From positions 515,276 through 579,275 of the forward strand of contig CALARK010000022.1 in NCBI GenBank assembly GCA_937888595.1: DNA of 64,000 nt. The letters run 5' to 3'. This stretch comes from an uncultured Sterolibacteriaceae bacterium (lineage in GTDB: Bacteria; Pseudomonadota; Gammaproteobacteria; Burkholderiales; Rhodocyclaceae). The notes below the pieces were generated by a model. That model had not been told where the DNA came from. It saw nothing but the letters and a program-made list of their open reading frames with translations, and did no database searches. The position numbers and the translations under genes are program-made. The stretch's first letter is position 1, and each line of letters opens with the position of its first letter. Positions 37,698 through 46,475 of the stretch are shown here, piece after piece.

Positions 37698-39368
37698 ATG
37701 CTGCTGCGCCTCTCGATCCGCGATTTCGTCATCGTCGACCGGCTCGAACTCGAGTTCGCCGCCGGCTTCGGTGCCCTGACCGGCGAGACCGGGGCCGGCA
37801 AGTCGATCCTCGTCGATGCGCTGTCGCTGGCGCTCGGCGAGCGCGCCGATCCCGGCGTGATCCGCACGGGGGCCGCGAAGGCCGAAGTGTCGGCCGAGTT
37901 CGAGGTGACACCCGGTTCGGCGCTGGCCGCCTGGCTCGCCGCCAACGACTTCAACATGGACGATGGTGATACCTGCCTGCTGCGCCGCGTCGTAGATGCC
38001 GGCGGCCGTTCGCGCGCCTGGCTCAACGGCACGGCGGCGACGCTCGGCCAGCTGCGCGAGGCGGCCGATTTTCTCTGCGACATCCACGGTCAGCATGCCC
38101 ACCATTCGCTGCTGCGTGCCGATGCCCAGCGGGCGTTGCTCGATGCCCATGCAGGCGTGCAGGCGTTGGTGCGGGAGGTGGCGACGCTGCATGCCGACTG
38201 GCGCAGGCTGCGCGACGCACGGCTGGCCGCCGAACAGGATGTCGCGGCGACGGTGCGCGAACGCGAACTGCTCGAGTGGCAGGTCAAGGAACTGGCCGCG
38301 CTCGCCTTCGACGACCGCGAGTGGCAGGAAACGGAAACCGAGCAGCGCCGCCTCGCCCATGCGGCCAGCCTGCTCGAAGCGAGCGAGGCCGCCCTGGCGG
38401 CGCTGGACGACGGCGATGCCGCGGCGTTGTCCGCGCTGCGACATGCCAGCGGCCGCCTGACCGAGCTGACCGGCGTCGATCCTGCGCTCGGCGATGCGGC
38501 GCAGCTGTTCGAGGGGGCGCTGATCCAGCTCGAAGAGTCGGCGCTGGCCCTACGGCGCTACCGCGACCATCTCGACCTCGATCCGGCGCGGCTGGCGGAG
38601 CTCGACGCGCGCATCGATGCCGTGACGCAGATGGCGCGCAAGCATCGCGTTGCCCCGGAGGAACTGCCCGCCGTGCTCGACCGCCTGCAGTCCCGCCTCG
38701 ACGAGCTGACGCTGGCGGCGGACCCCGAGGTGCTGGCCGAGCGGGAGCGCGCAGCGCGCCAGGCCTACCGCGGGTCGGCCGAGAAATTGAGTGCCGCCCG
38801 GCAGGCCGCCGCACGGGCGCTGACCGAGGCCGTCACGCAGGCGATGCAGGAGCTCGCGATGGCCGGCGGGTGCTTCGAGGTCGCCCTGACACCGCTGGAG
38901 GAGGGGGCGTCGCATGGCCTCGAAGCGGTCGAGTTTCTCGTCGCCGCCAATGCGGGCCAGCCGCCCCGGCCGCTCGCCAAGGTGGCCTCGGGCGGCGAGC
39001 TGTCCCGCATCGGGCTGGCGCTGCAGGTCATCGCCAGCCAGTCGCATGCCGCGGGGACGCTGATCTTCGACGAGGTCGATGTCGGCATCGGCGGGCGCGT
39101 CGCCGAGATCGTCGGCCAGATGCTGCGCCAGCTCGGCACCGATCGCCAGGTACTGTGCGTCACGCACCTGCCGCAGGTGGCGGCGCGGGCCGACTGGCAG
39201 TGGTCCATCGCCAAGGAGACACGAAGCACGCCTGAGGGCGACGCGACGCTGAGCCGCGTCACGCCGCTCGACGCGGCGGGCCGCGTCGAGGAAATCGCGC
39301 GCATGCTCGGCGGCGTCCGCATCACCGACACCACGCGCCGGCACGCGCAGGAGATGCTGGACCTGTAG
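37698..39368 (+). CDS. recN: DNA repair protein RecN
   Basis: A 556-residue SMC-like ATPase for double-strand break repair. Walker A is GETGAGKS near the N-terminus, followed by two coiled-coil arms (about 150-350). The C-terminal ABC signature is in KVASGGELSRIGLALQV and Walker B in LIFDEVDVGIGG. No LexA box was seen, but it may share the nadK promoter. Confidence 0.96.
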   Translation: MLLRLSIRDFVIVDRLELEFAAGFGALTGETGAGKSILVDALSLALGERADPGVIRTGAAKAEVSAEFEVTPGSALAAWLAANDFNMDDGDTCLLRRVVDAGGRSRAWLNGTAATLGQLREAADFLCDIHGQHAHHSLLRADAQRALLDAHAGVQALVREVATLHADWRRLRDARLAAEQDVAATVRERELLEWQVKELAALAFDDREWQETETEQRRLAHAASLLEASEAALAALDDGDAAALSALRHASGRLTELTGVDPALGDAAQLFEGALIQLEESALALRRYRDHLDLDPARLAELDARIDAVTQMARKHRVAPEELPAVLDRLQSRLDELTLAADPEVLAERERAARQAYRGSAEKLSAARQAAARALTEAVTQAMQELAMAGGCFEVALTPLEEGASHGLEAVEFLVAANAGQPPRPLAKVASGGELSRIGLALQVIASQSHAAGTLIFDEVDVGIGGRVAEIVGQMLRQLGTDRQVLCVTHLPQVAARADWQWSIAKETRSTPEGDATLSRVTPLDAAGRVEEIARMLGGVRITDTTRRHAQEMLDL

Positions 39369-39391
39369 TTGCCGGCTGCCGCTGCCGTCTT

Positions 39392-40264
39392 TCAGGCGAC
39401 GGCGATGCTGACCGGGCGGTTGCCGTAGAAGTCGTTGCGCTTGTCCAGCAGGGGAATCGTCGTGCCCTTGAGGCGGTTCTCGTCGAGCAGGGCGAGGTCG
39501 ACGTCGGCAACGACGATCTGTTCCTCGTTGATCACGCCCTCGGCGGCGATGCCGTCGCGGGCGAAGGGGAAGTCGGACGGCGTGATGATCGAGGCCTGGC
39601 CGTAGTGCAGGCGCAGTCCCGCCACCGGCAGGTTGCCTACCGTGCTCGTCATCGCCACATAGACCTGGTTCTCGATGGCGCGCGCGTGGCAGCAGTAGCG
39701 CACGCGCAGGAAACCCTGCCGGTCATCGGTGCAGGAGGGCACGAAGATGATCTCGGCGCCTTCCTCGGCGACGCGCCGCGCGAGTTCGGGAAATTCGATG
39801 TCGTAGCAGATCAGGATGGCGATCTTGCCGTGCGGCGTGTGGAAAACCTTGAGCACGTCGCCGTGGTCGGTGGCCCACTTCTCTTTTTCCCAGCGGGTGC
39901 GGTGGATCTTGTCCTGGGTGTGGACTTCACCGGAAGGCGTGAACAGGAAGGCGGTGTTGAACAGCTTGCCGTCACGGATGTTCGGGTGGCTGCCGCCGAT
40001 CAGGAAGTAGCCGTGCCGGACCGCATGGCGACGCAGCAGCTCGGTGTAGCGCTCGGTGTAGCCGGACAGCTCGCGCACCGCGCTGGGCACGTTGTCGTTG
40101 TCCATGAAGGACAGGATCTGGGTGGTGAAGATCTCGGGCAGCAGCACGAAGTGGGGCTGGTAGTCGGCCGCGGCATTGAGGACGAAGTCGACCTGCGCCT
40201 CGAAGCCGGCCCAGTCGTCGATGTGGCGCAGCTTGTACTGCACCGCGGCGATGCGTGATCTCAT
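39392..40264 (-). CDS. Carbon-nitrogen hydrolase (nitrilase superfamily)
   Basis: A 290-residue amidase with the Glu-Lys-Cys triad in LLPEIFTTQ, DKIHRTRWEK and ILICYDIEFPE. It belongs near the N-carbamoylputrescine amidase and omega-amidase branches. Its start overlaps the GNAT gene stop. In some bacteria (for example YhcX of Bacillus) the two domains are fused, which supports a joint function. The substrate cannot be read from the sequence; homospermidine synthase upstream suggests a polyamine-related amide. Confidence 0.88.
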   Translation of the reverse strand: MRSRIAAVQYKLRHIDDWAGFEAQVDFVLNAAADYQPHFVLLPEIFTTQILSFMDNDNVPSAVRELSGYTERYTELLRRHAVRHGYFLIGGSHPNIRDGKLFNTAFLFTPSGEVHTQDKIHRTRWEKEKWATDHGDVLKVFHTPHGKIAILICYDIEFPELARRVAEEGAEIIFVPSCTDDRQGFLRVRYCCHARAIENQVYVAMTSTVGNLPVAGLRLHYGQASIITPSDFPFARDGIAAEGVINEEQIVVADVDLALLDENRLKGTTIPLLDKRNDFYGNRPVSIAVA

Positions 40265-40926
40265 GCGTTTTCCTCCATCAAGCGGGGTGGCGGTAGGCGG
40301 GTCGGCTGCGCCGGGTCGTAGTCGCGGTTGAGCCAGACGATCAGGGCGGCGTTGCCGATCGAATCGGCGTCGCTCGGGAGATAGCCGTGCAGGATGCCGC
40401 AGTAGTCGAATTCCTCGTCCAGCTGGAAGCGCAGCACCGGGTCGTAGATATCTCCCCAGATGACGCGCTTGGCGTACTCCTCGGGGGACATGTATGCGGC
40501 ATGCTGGGCGTAGCCTGGCAGGCGGCCGCCGGCGATGATGCGCTTCAGGTTCATGTCGCGGCACAGCTGGCGGCGGGCGTCGTAGAGCAGGTGGCCGATG
40601 CCCTGTCCGCGCATTTCGGGATCGACGCACACTTCGGCGCCGTAGAGGGTTCGCCCGCTGACCGGATCATGGGTGTCGAAATTGCCGTTGTTGGTGATGT
40701 CAGCCCAGGTATGGTGCAGGCTGTAGTCGTCCCACAGGATGACAAGCGAGATGGCGATGCCGACCAGCCGTCCCTCGTTCTCGGCAGCGAGCTGTCCCTG
40801 GGGGAAGCGTTCCAGCAGGTTTGCGAACTGTTCGGGGCGGAAGGCCGGGATCGCTTCGTAGACGTCCTTCTGCAGTTCGATGGCGGCAGCGATGTCGCGG
40901 TGGGTGAGGTTGCGAATGATCGGCAT
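40261..40926 (-). CDS. GNAT-family N-acetyltransferase
   Basis: A 221-residue acetyltransferase with the acetyl-CoA-binding loop in VCVDPEMRGQGIGHLLYDARR. It lies six bases after the homospermidine synthase stop and overlaps the nitrilase start by four bases. It is the split counterpart of GNAT-nitrilase fusion proteins. A role in polyamine N-acetylation is suggested only by the neighbourhood. Confidence 0.85.
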   Translation of the reverse strand: MPIIRNLTHRDIAAAIELQKDVYEAIPAFRPEQFANLLERFPQGQLAAENEGRLVGIAISLVILWDDYSLHHTWADITNNGNFDTHDPVSGRTLYGAEVCVDPEMRGQGIGHLLYDARRQLCRDMNLKRIIAGGRLPGYAQHAAYMSPEEYAKRVIWGDIYDPVLRFQLDEEFDYCGILHGYLPSDADSIGNAALIVWLNRDYDPAQPTRLPPPRLMEENA

Positions 40927-40932
40927 GGCGGC

Positions 40933-42345
40933 TTATCCGACGCGAAAGTTCCTGAATTGCCACGGGTCGCCGGCGTCGATGTCCTGCGGAAAGAAGCCGG
41001 CGCGCTCCTTGAGCGGTGTCCAGTCCGAATATACCCCGACCACTTCGCCGAGATAGGGGCGGCACAGCGCGATGATCTCGGCGAAGGGCATCTCCTCTGG
41101 ATCGACTATGCCGCGTGCCGGATTCCTGATTGCCCAGACCACGCCGGCCATCACGCCGGCCGTGACCTGCAGGGCCGTGGCCGAATTGTAGGGGGCGAGC
41201 TTGCGGGCTTCGGCGGTCGACAGGCGCGAACCATACCAGTAGGCTCCCTTGGGATGTCCCATCAGCAGGACGCCCAGTTCGTCGACGCCGGTGGCGATCT
41301 CATCCCGCAGGATCCGTTTTCCCGGCTGGATCTCCCACTCGCGGCCGGCCAGTTCGTGGAGCGACATCACCGCATCGTCGCAGGGGTGGTAGGCGTAATG
41401 CACCGTAGGCCGGTATGCCGGCGACGGGCCGGCGCCGACCGTCAGGTAATCGGCCAGCGAGATCGCCTCGCCGTGCGTGATGAGAAAACCGTGAATCGGC
41501 CCCGCCAGCGGTGTCCAGGTGCGCACCCGCGTCGCGGCGCCCGGCCGGTCGAGATAGATCGCCGCTTCGCAGCCGAAGCCGTGGCGGCGTCCGTCGGCCG
41601 GCAGTTGCTTCTCGTGGCTGCCCCAACCCAGTTCGGCCGGCTGGCAGCCCTCGCCGACGAAGCCGTCCACCGACCAGGTATTGACGAATTCCCCCGGCCG
41701 CTTGCAGGGTTCGGCGGTCTGCCAGTCGCGCTCGGCGATGTGGATGGCCCGGATCGACAGGGACTGGGCGAGCCTGGCCCAGCCGGCGCGGTCGGCGGGG
41801 GGCTCCACGGGTTGGCCGCAGTCCCGGGCGATGTCGAGCAGCGCCTGCTTGACGAAATGCGAGACCCAGCCCGGGTTGGCCCCGTGGGTCAGCACGGCGG
41901 TGGGCCCGCCGGGCACGTGCAGCGCCTTCGCCTGTTCGCGCAGGGCATAGTTCGAGCGTGCCGACGGGGGCAGGGCCGCGTCGGTATAGCCGCCCGCCCA
42001 GGGTTCGATGCAGGCGTCGAGATAGAGTGCGCCGCGCTCGCGGCAGAATTCGATCAGGGCGACGCTCGAGACATTCACCGCGAGGTTGAGCAGTAAGTCG
42101 CCGACTCCGACGAGCGGAGCGAGCACTGTGCGGTAGTTCTCGCGGGTCAGGGGGTGGATGCAGTGCTGCAGACCGTAGGCCCCGGCTTCGTCGCTGCCGT
42201 AGTCATCGGCGGTGATGATCGTGACCTGTTCCGGTTTGAGGGTGAGGTGGCGGAACAGCAGGGGCAGCACGCCCTGGGCGATCGCACCGAAGCCGACGAT
42301 CACCACCCGGCCGCCGAATGGGGTAGGTTCGAATGGGTTTTGCAT
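40933..42345 (-). CDS. hss: Homospermidine synthase
   Basis: A 470-residue NAD-dependent enzyme that makes sym-homospermidine from putrescine. The Rossmann start is RVVIVGFGAIAQGVLP, and DACIEPWAGGYTD, HGANPGWVSHFVKQ and PTVHYAYHPCDDAV are characteristic. The ATG at 42343-42345 gives the expected N-terminus, but a Shine-Dalgarno sequence is weak and a hairpin lies just upstream. It is the first gene of a three-gene unit with the GNAT and amidase genes. Confidence 0.9.
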   Translation of the reverse strand: MQNPFEPTPFGGRVVIVGFGAIAQGVLPLLFRHLTLKPEQVTIITADDYGSDEAGAYGLQHCIHPLTRENYRTVLAPLVGVGDLLLNLAVNVSSVALIEFCRERGALYLDACIEPWAGGYTDAALPPSARSNYALREQAKALHVPGGPTAVLTHGANPGWVSHFVKQALLDIARDCGQPVEPPADRAGWARLAQSLSIRAIHIAERDWQTAEPCKRPGEFVNTWSVDGFVGEGCQPAELGWGSHEKQLPADGRRHGFGCEAAIYLDRPGAATRVRTWTPLAGPIHGFLITHGEAISLADYLTVGAGPSPAYRPTVHYAYHPCDDAVMSLHELAGREWEIQPGKRILRDEIATGVDELGVLLMGHPKGAYWYGSRLSTAEARKLAPYNSATALQVTAGVMAGVVWAIRNPARGIVDPEEMPFAEIIALCRPYLGEVVGVYSDWTPLKERAGFFPQDIDAGDPWQFRNFRVG

Positions 42346-42364
42346 TGCGTCTATCAGAAAGCGA

Positions 42365-42514
42365 CGACAGAAAAACTGTCGCCTCGATGGGGGAAACACA
42401 CCATCCGTCCCGGACAGGGCCGGGACCGAAGCGCGCACGAATGTGTGTCTGGCTGTTTACCACACTCTTCGGGGCAAAAGTAATTGCGGCGGACGTCGCA
42501 GGACGATCCGCCGC
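42365..42514 (-). promoter_or_regulatory. Structured leader upstream of hss
   Basis: Three separate perfect inverted repeats precede hss: CGACAG/CTGTCG (42365-42381), GTCCCGG/CCGGGAC (42407-42426) and GCGGCGGA/TCCGCCGC (42486-42514). None is followed by a U-run on the gene strand. They could form a structured 5' leader or be unrelated hairpins. Confidence 0.4.
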
Positions 42515-42515
42515 A

Positions 42516-42539
42516 AAAAGTCGGCGCCGGCAGGACGGC
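42516..42539 (+). repeat. Dispersed 24-bp repeat, possible terminator
   Basis: Two mismatches to consensus. The flanks form GGCGCC at both ends, giving a 6-bp stem followed by five U's on the minus strand, 30 bases past the substrate-binding protein stop. Confidence 0.85.
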
Positions 42540-42569
42540 GCCCGGGTCAGGCAGGCGTGCTTACGCCAT

Positions 42570-43736
42570 TTACTTCGCCATCCTGCACTCGCCGACGTAG
42601 GCGTCGGCATGGTCGGTGAAGATGGTGCCCATCAGCTTGTTGGTGATGCGGCCCTGGCCGTCCTTGCGCACCACGCGCAGGAAGTAGTCCTGCACCGGGT
42701 AGTGGTTGGCGTTGAACTTGAACTTGCCGCGCACCGAGGCGAACTGGGCGGCTTCGAGCGCCTTGCGCACGGCGGCCTTGTCGTCGAGCTTGCCCTTGAC
42801 CTGGCGCACGGCGGCATCCATCAGCATGGCGGCATCGTAGCCCTGCGAGGCGTAGAGCGAGGGGATGCGGCCGTAGGTCTTCTCGAAGTCGGCGACGAAT
42901 TTCTTGTTGGCGGCGTTGTCGAGGTCGTGGGCCCAGTGGGAGGAGTTGAACAGCCCCAGCATCGGCTCGCCGACGGCGGGGATGGTGTCCTGGTCGGCCG
43001 AGAAGCCGGAGGTGATCAGCTGGATTTCCTTCGACAGGCCGGCGGCGACGAACTGCTTGATGAAGTTGATGCCCATGCCGCCGGGCAGGAAGAAGAACAC
43101 CGCGTCCGGCTTGGCGGCGCGCAGCTGGGCGAGTTCGGCGGCGTAGTCGAGCTGGCCGAGCTTGGTGTACATCTCGTCGGCGATCTGGCCCTTGAAGAAG
43201 CGCTTGAAGCCGTTGATGGCGTCCTTGCCGGCCGGATAGTTGGGGGCGATGCCGATCACGTTCTTGTAGCCCTGGTCGCTGGCCCACTTGCCCATCGCCT
43301 CGGCAACGTTGTCGTTCTGCCAGGACACGTTGAAAAAGTAGGGATTGCAGCTGCTGCCGGCGAGTTGCGAGGGACCGGCATTCGCCGAGATGTAGAAGGT
43401 CTGGCTGTCGAACACCGGCTTGGCGACGGTGAGCAGGATGTTCGAGAAAACGATGCCGGTCATGAAGTCGACCTTGTCCTTCTTGAGGAAGCGTTCGGCG
43501 ATCTGCATGCCGGTATTCGGCTTCTGCTGGTCATCGGCGACGATCACCTCGGCGGGCAGGCCGCCGAGCTTGCCGTCGAGATGCTTCATGGCGAGCTGGA
43601 AGCCGTCGCGGATATCCACGCCGAGGCCGGCGGCGGGTCCGGACAGCGTCGACAGGAAGCCGACCTTGACCGGTGTGGCGGCCTGCACCGCCGTGAGGGA
43701 AGCGGCGAGCAGGGCGCCGGCGAGGATTTTCTTCAT
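42570..43736 (-). CDS. ABC transporter periplasmic substrate-binding protein (LivJ-like)
   Basis: A 388-residue type I periplasmic binding protein with signal peptide MKKILAGALLAASLTAVQA. The fold resembles the branched-chain amino acid/amide binding family (FLSTLSGPAAGLGVDIRDGFQLA). No permease or ATPase gene adjoins it, so it probably serves a transporter encoded elsewhere. The ligand is unknown. Confidence 0.9.
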   Translation of the reverse strand: MKKILAGALLAASLTAVQAATPVKVGFLSTLSGPAAGLGVDIRDGFQLAMKHLDGKLGGLPAEVIVADDQQKPNTGMQIAERFLKKDKVDFMTGIVFSNILLTVAKPVFDSQTFYISANAGPSQLAGSSCNPYFFNVSWQNDNVAEAMGKWASDQGYKNVIGIAPNYPAGKDAINGFKRFFKGQIADEMYTKLGQLDYAAELAQLRAAKPDAVFFFLPGGMGINFIKQFVAAGLSKEIQLITSGFSADQDTIPAVGEPMLGLFNSSHWAHDLDNAANKKFVADFEKTYGRIPSLYASQGYDAAMLMDAAVRQVKGKLDDKAAVRKALEAAQFASVRGKFKFNANHYPVQDYFLRVVRKDGQGRITNKLMGTIFTDHADAYVGECRMAK

Positions 43737-43760
43737 GTCGTCTCTCCTTTTAATTAATGA

Positions 43761-44534
43761 TCAAATGCTGTCGCGCCAGAGGCGGATCGCGCCGAAGGTC
43801 GCCGCATCGTCGCCCGGGGCATGGCCGAGGCGGCGTGCGGCGGCGGCGATGACGGCCGGCGCCTGCCAGCGCAGGAAGGGATTGGTGGCCAGTTCTTCGG
43901 CCAGCGTCGATGGGACCGAGGGCATGCCGGCGCCGCGCTGGGCGGCCACTTTGGCGATGCGTGCGTCGATGGCCGCATTGCCGGGTTCGACGGCCTTGGC
44001 GAAGCGCAGGCAGGATTGCGTGTATTCGTGGGCGCAGTAGACCCGGGTGTCGGCGGGCAGGGCGGCGAGGCGAGCGAGCGAGGCGTACATCTGGTCGAGC
44101 GTGCCTTCGAAGACCCGCCCGCAGCCGGCGCCGAACAGCACGTCGCCGCAGAACAGGCCGACATCGCGGGCATAATAGGCGACATGTCCCAGCGTATGTC
44201 CCGGCACGTCGATGACCTCGAATTCCGTTCCCAGCACCGCGACCCGGTCGCCATCGGCGCAGGGATGCGTCACGACCTCCGTCGCCTCGCGTGCCGGACC
44301 GTAAACCGGTACCGCATGGCGTGCCAGCAACCCGGTGATGCCGCCGGTGTGGTCGCCATGGCGATGGGTGACGAGGATCGCCGTCAGGCAGGCACCGACT
44401 TTTTCGAGGTAGCGCTCGACCGGCGCTGCTTCGCCCGGATCGACCACGGCGACTCCGCCGTCGGCACGCAACGCCCAGATATAGTTGTCCTCGAAGGCCG
44501 GGATGGGTTCGATGATGAGGGATTCGATCTGCAT
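43761..44534 (-). CDS. gloB: Hydroxyacylglutathione hydrolase (glyoxalase II)
   Basis: A 257-residue metallo-beta-lactamase-fold enzyme hydrolysing S-lactoylglutathione. The metal site is THRHGDH, with further ligands in PGHTLGHVAYY, CGDVLFGAGCG and CAHEYT. It is divergent from the yafS-like gene, as in E. coli gloB/yafS/rnhA/dnaQ. A diverged repeat-like stretch before the metal motif reads EKVGACLTA. Confidence 0.95.
   Translation of the reverse strand: MQIESLIIEPIPAFEDNYIWALRADGGVAVVDPGEAAPVERYLEKVGACLTAILVTHRHGDHTGGITGLLARHAVPVYGPAREATEVVTHPCADGDRVAVLGTEFEVIDVPGHTLGHVAYYARDVGLFCGDVLFGAGCGRVFEGTLDQMYASLARLAALPADTRVYCAHEYTQSCLRFAKAVEPGNAAIDARIAKVAAQRGAGMPSVPSTLAEELATNPFLRWQAPAVIAAAARRLGHAPGDDAATFGAIRLWRDSI
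44380..44403 (-). repeat. Diverged dispersed repeat, inside gloB
   Basis: Five mismatches over 24 bases, with an intact A-tail and the same translated frame (KVGACLTA) as other members. A weak member. Confidence 0.4.
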
Positions 44535-44548
44535 GGGCGGGCATTTTA

Positions 44549-45292
44549 ATGGCGATCGAAAGCTTTTCCGCATGGCTGGAAACCCCGCAGGGCCGCTACG
44601 TGCAGGCCTGGGAACAGGCCAAGCTCGACATCCTGCTGGCCGACATCTTCGGCTTCAACGCCCTGCAACTCGGCTTTCCCCATTTCGATACCCTGCGGGC
44701 CAACCGCATGCCCTTCCGCATCTGCTGCTGCGACCGGACCGGCGTGGCGGTGCAGAGCGACCCGCATCACCTGCCGTTCGCTGCCAGCAGCGTGGATCTC
44801 GTCGTGCTGCCGCACATCCTCGAGTTCGACCCGCATCCCCACCAGATCCTGCGCGAGGTGGAACGCGTCCTGGTGCCGGAAGGCAGTGCCGTGGTCACCG
44901 GCTTCAACCCCTTCAGCCTCTGGGGGCTGCGTCGCATGTTCGCGGGGCGTCGCGGCCTGCCGCCCTGGCAGGGACGCTATCTTTCCGTGCCGCGGCTGCG
45001 TGACTGGTTCGCGCTGCTCGGCTTCGAAACGCGTGGCGGGGCCTTCGGGTGCTATGCGCCGCCGTTCGGCGACGAGAAATGGCTGCGTCGCTGGGACTTC
45101 ATGGAATCGGCCGGCGACCGCTGGTGGCCCGTCGCGGGGGCGGTCTACGTATTGCAGGCCATCAAGCGCCAGCACGGCATGCGGCTGGTGATGCCGAAAT
45201 GGAAGGACCGCATGGCGCGTGCCAAGGCGCTCGCGCTGATGCCGCAAAAGCCGATAGCGCAAAAACACGACCAATGCATCGACGGACAATGA
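44549..45292 (+). CDS. Class I SAM-dependent methyltransferase, YafS-like
   Basis: A 247-residue methyltransferase-like protein (LPFAASSVDLVVLPHILEF, EGSAVVTGFNPFSLWG). The N-terminal glycine-rich SAM loop is not obvious, as in YafS relatives. It starts 14 bases from divergent gloB and overlaps rnhA by four bases. The substrate is unknown. Confidence 0.85.
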   Translation: MAIESFSAWLETPQGRYVQAWEQAKLDILLADIFGFNALQLGFPHFDTLRANRMPFRICCCDRTGVAVQSDPHHLPFAASSVDLVVLPHILEFDPHPHQILREVERVLVPEGSAVVTGFNPFSLWGLRRMFAGRRGLPPWQGRYLSVPRLRDWFALLGFETRGGAFGCYAPPFGDEKWLRRWDFMESAGDRWWPVAGAVYVLQAIKRQHGMRLVMPKWKDRMARAKALALMPQKPIAQKHDQCIDGQ

Positions 45293-45729
45293 GCGAAACG
45301 ATCGACATCTATACCGACGGCGCCTGCAGCGGCAATCCCGGTCCCGGTGGCTGGGGGGCGTTGCTGCGCATGGGCGACAAGGAAAAGGAACTCTCCGGGT
45401 TCGATCCGGCGACCACCAACAACCGCATGGAGCTGATGGCCGTGATCGAGGCGCTGCGGGCGCTGAAGCGGCCGGTGACGGCACGGGTGCATACCGATTC
45501 GCAGTACGTCCAGAAGGGGATCAGCGAGTGGATCCACGGCTGGAAGCGACGCGGCTGGAAGACGGCCGACCGCCAGCCGGTGAAGAACGCCGACCTGTGG
45601 CAGGCGCTCGATGCCGCCGCTGCCGGGCACGAGATCGAATGGCTGTGGGTGCGCGGCCATGCGGGCCATGTGGAGAACGAACGCGTCGATGCGCTGGCGC
45701 GCAAGGCCATCGAGAACGGAAGGAAATGA
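45289..45729 (+). CDS. rnhA: Ribonuclease HI
   Basis: A 146-residue ribonuclease H degrading RNA in RNA-DNA hybrids. The catalytic residues D10, E48, D70 and D134, with H124, are all present at E. coli positions. It sits directly before dnaQ. Confidence 0.97.
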   Translation: MSETIDIYTDGACSGNPGPGGWGALLRMGDKEKELSGFDPATTNNRMELMAVIEALRALKRPVTARVHTDSQYVQKGISEWIHGWKRRGWKTADRQPVKNADLWQALDAAAAGHEIEWLWVRGHAGHVENERVDALARKAIENGRK

Positions 45730-45733
45730 GCCG

Positions 45734-46441
45734 ATGAGCGAAATACGGCAGGTCGTGCTGGACACGGAAACCACGGGACTCGAATGGCGCCAGGGCGAGC
45801 GCGTCATCGAGATCGGCTGCGTCGAATTGCTGGGCCGCCGTCTCACCGGACGGCATTTCCACTACTACCTGAACCCGGACAAGGCCATCGGCGCCGGCGC
45901 GCAGGCGGTGCATGGACTGACCGACGAGTTTCTCGCCGACAAGCCGAAGTTCGCGGAGGTCGCCGACGAACTTCTGGAGTTCATCCGCGATGCCGAACTG
46001 ATCATCCACAACGCGCCCTTCGATGTCGGCTTTCTCGACAACGAACTCGGGCTGGTCGGCCGCGAGCCGCTGAAGAGCTGCTGCGACAGCATCACCGATA
46101 CGCTGAAGATGGCGCGCGAATTGCGGCCCGGCAAGAAGAACGGGCTCGATGCCCTGTGCGTGGAATTCGGTGTCGACAACTCGGGCCGCCAGTTGCACGG
46201 GGCGTTGCTGGACGCCGAATTGCTGGCCGAGGTCTATCTGGCGATGACGCGCGGCCAGGAAAGCCTGATGATGGATCTCGACGGCGACGGGAGCGAGATC
46301 GTGTCGTTCGCCCCCGGCGAACGCCCGGCCATCCGCATCGTGGCGGCCTCGGCCGACGAACTCGCCGAGCATGAGCGGGTGCTCGCCGAGATCGACAAGG
46401 AGAGCAAGGGCAAGACGCTCTGGCGCACGCTCGTCGCATAA
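45734..46441 (+). CDS. dnaQ: DNA polymerase III epsilon subunit (proofreading exonuclease)
   Basis: A 235-residue 3'-5' exonuclease with D10 and E12 in LDTETTG, HNAPFDVGFL, and the late HGALLDAELLAEVY motif. The C-terminal tail should contact the alpha subunit. Its stop codon TAA overlaps a dispersed repeat. Confidence 0.96.
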   Translation: MSEIRQVVLDTETTGLEWRQGERVIEIGCVELLGRRLTGRHFHYYLNPDKAIGAGAQAVHGLTDEFLADKPKFAEVADELLEFIRDAELIIHNAPFDVGFLDNELGLVGREPLKSCCDSITDTLKMARELRPGKKNGLDALCVEFGVDNSGRQLHGALLDAELLAEVYLAMTRGQESLMMDLDGDGSEIVSFAPGERPAIRIVAASADELAEHERVLAEIDKESKGKTLWRTLVA

Positions 46442-46463
46442 AAGTCGGCGCCGGCGGGACGGC
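46440..46463 (+). repeat. Dispersed 24-bp repeat overlapping the dnaQ stop
   Basis: One mismatch to consensus. It overlaps the TAA of dnaQ. With flanking GGCGCC at both ends it gives a hairpin plus U-run on the minus strand, suited to terminate the convergent KamA-like gene. Confidence 0.9.
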
Positions 46464-46475
46464 GCCGGACCGTGG

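Noticed and set aside
41421..41447. Partial repeat-like stretch in hss (GCCGGCGCCGAC)
   Set aside because: Only 11 contiguous bases match and there is no A/T tail; the protein segment is explained by family conservation.
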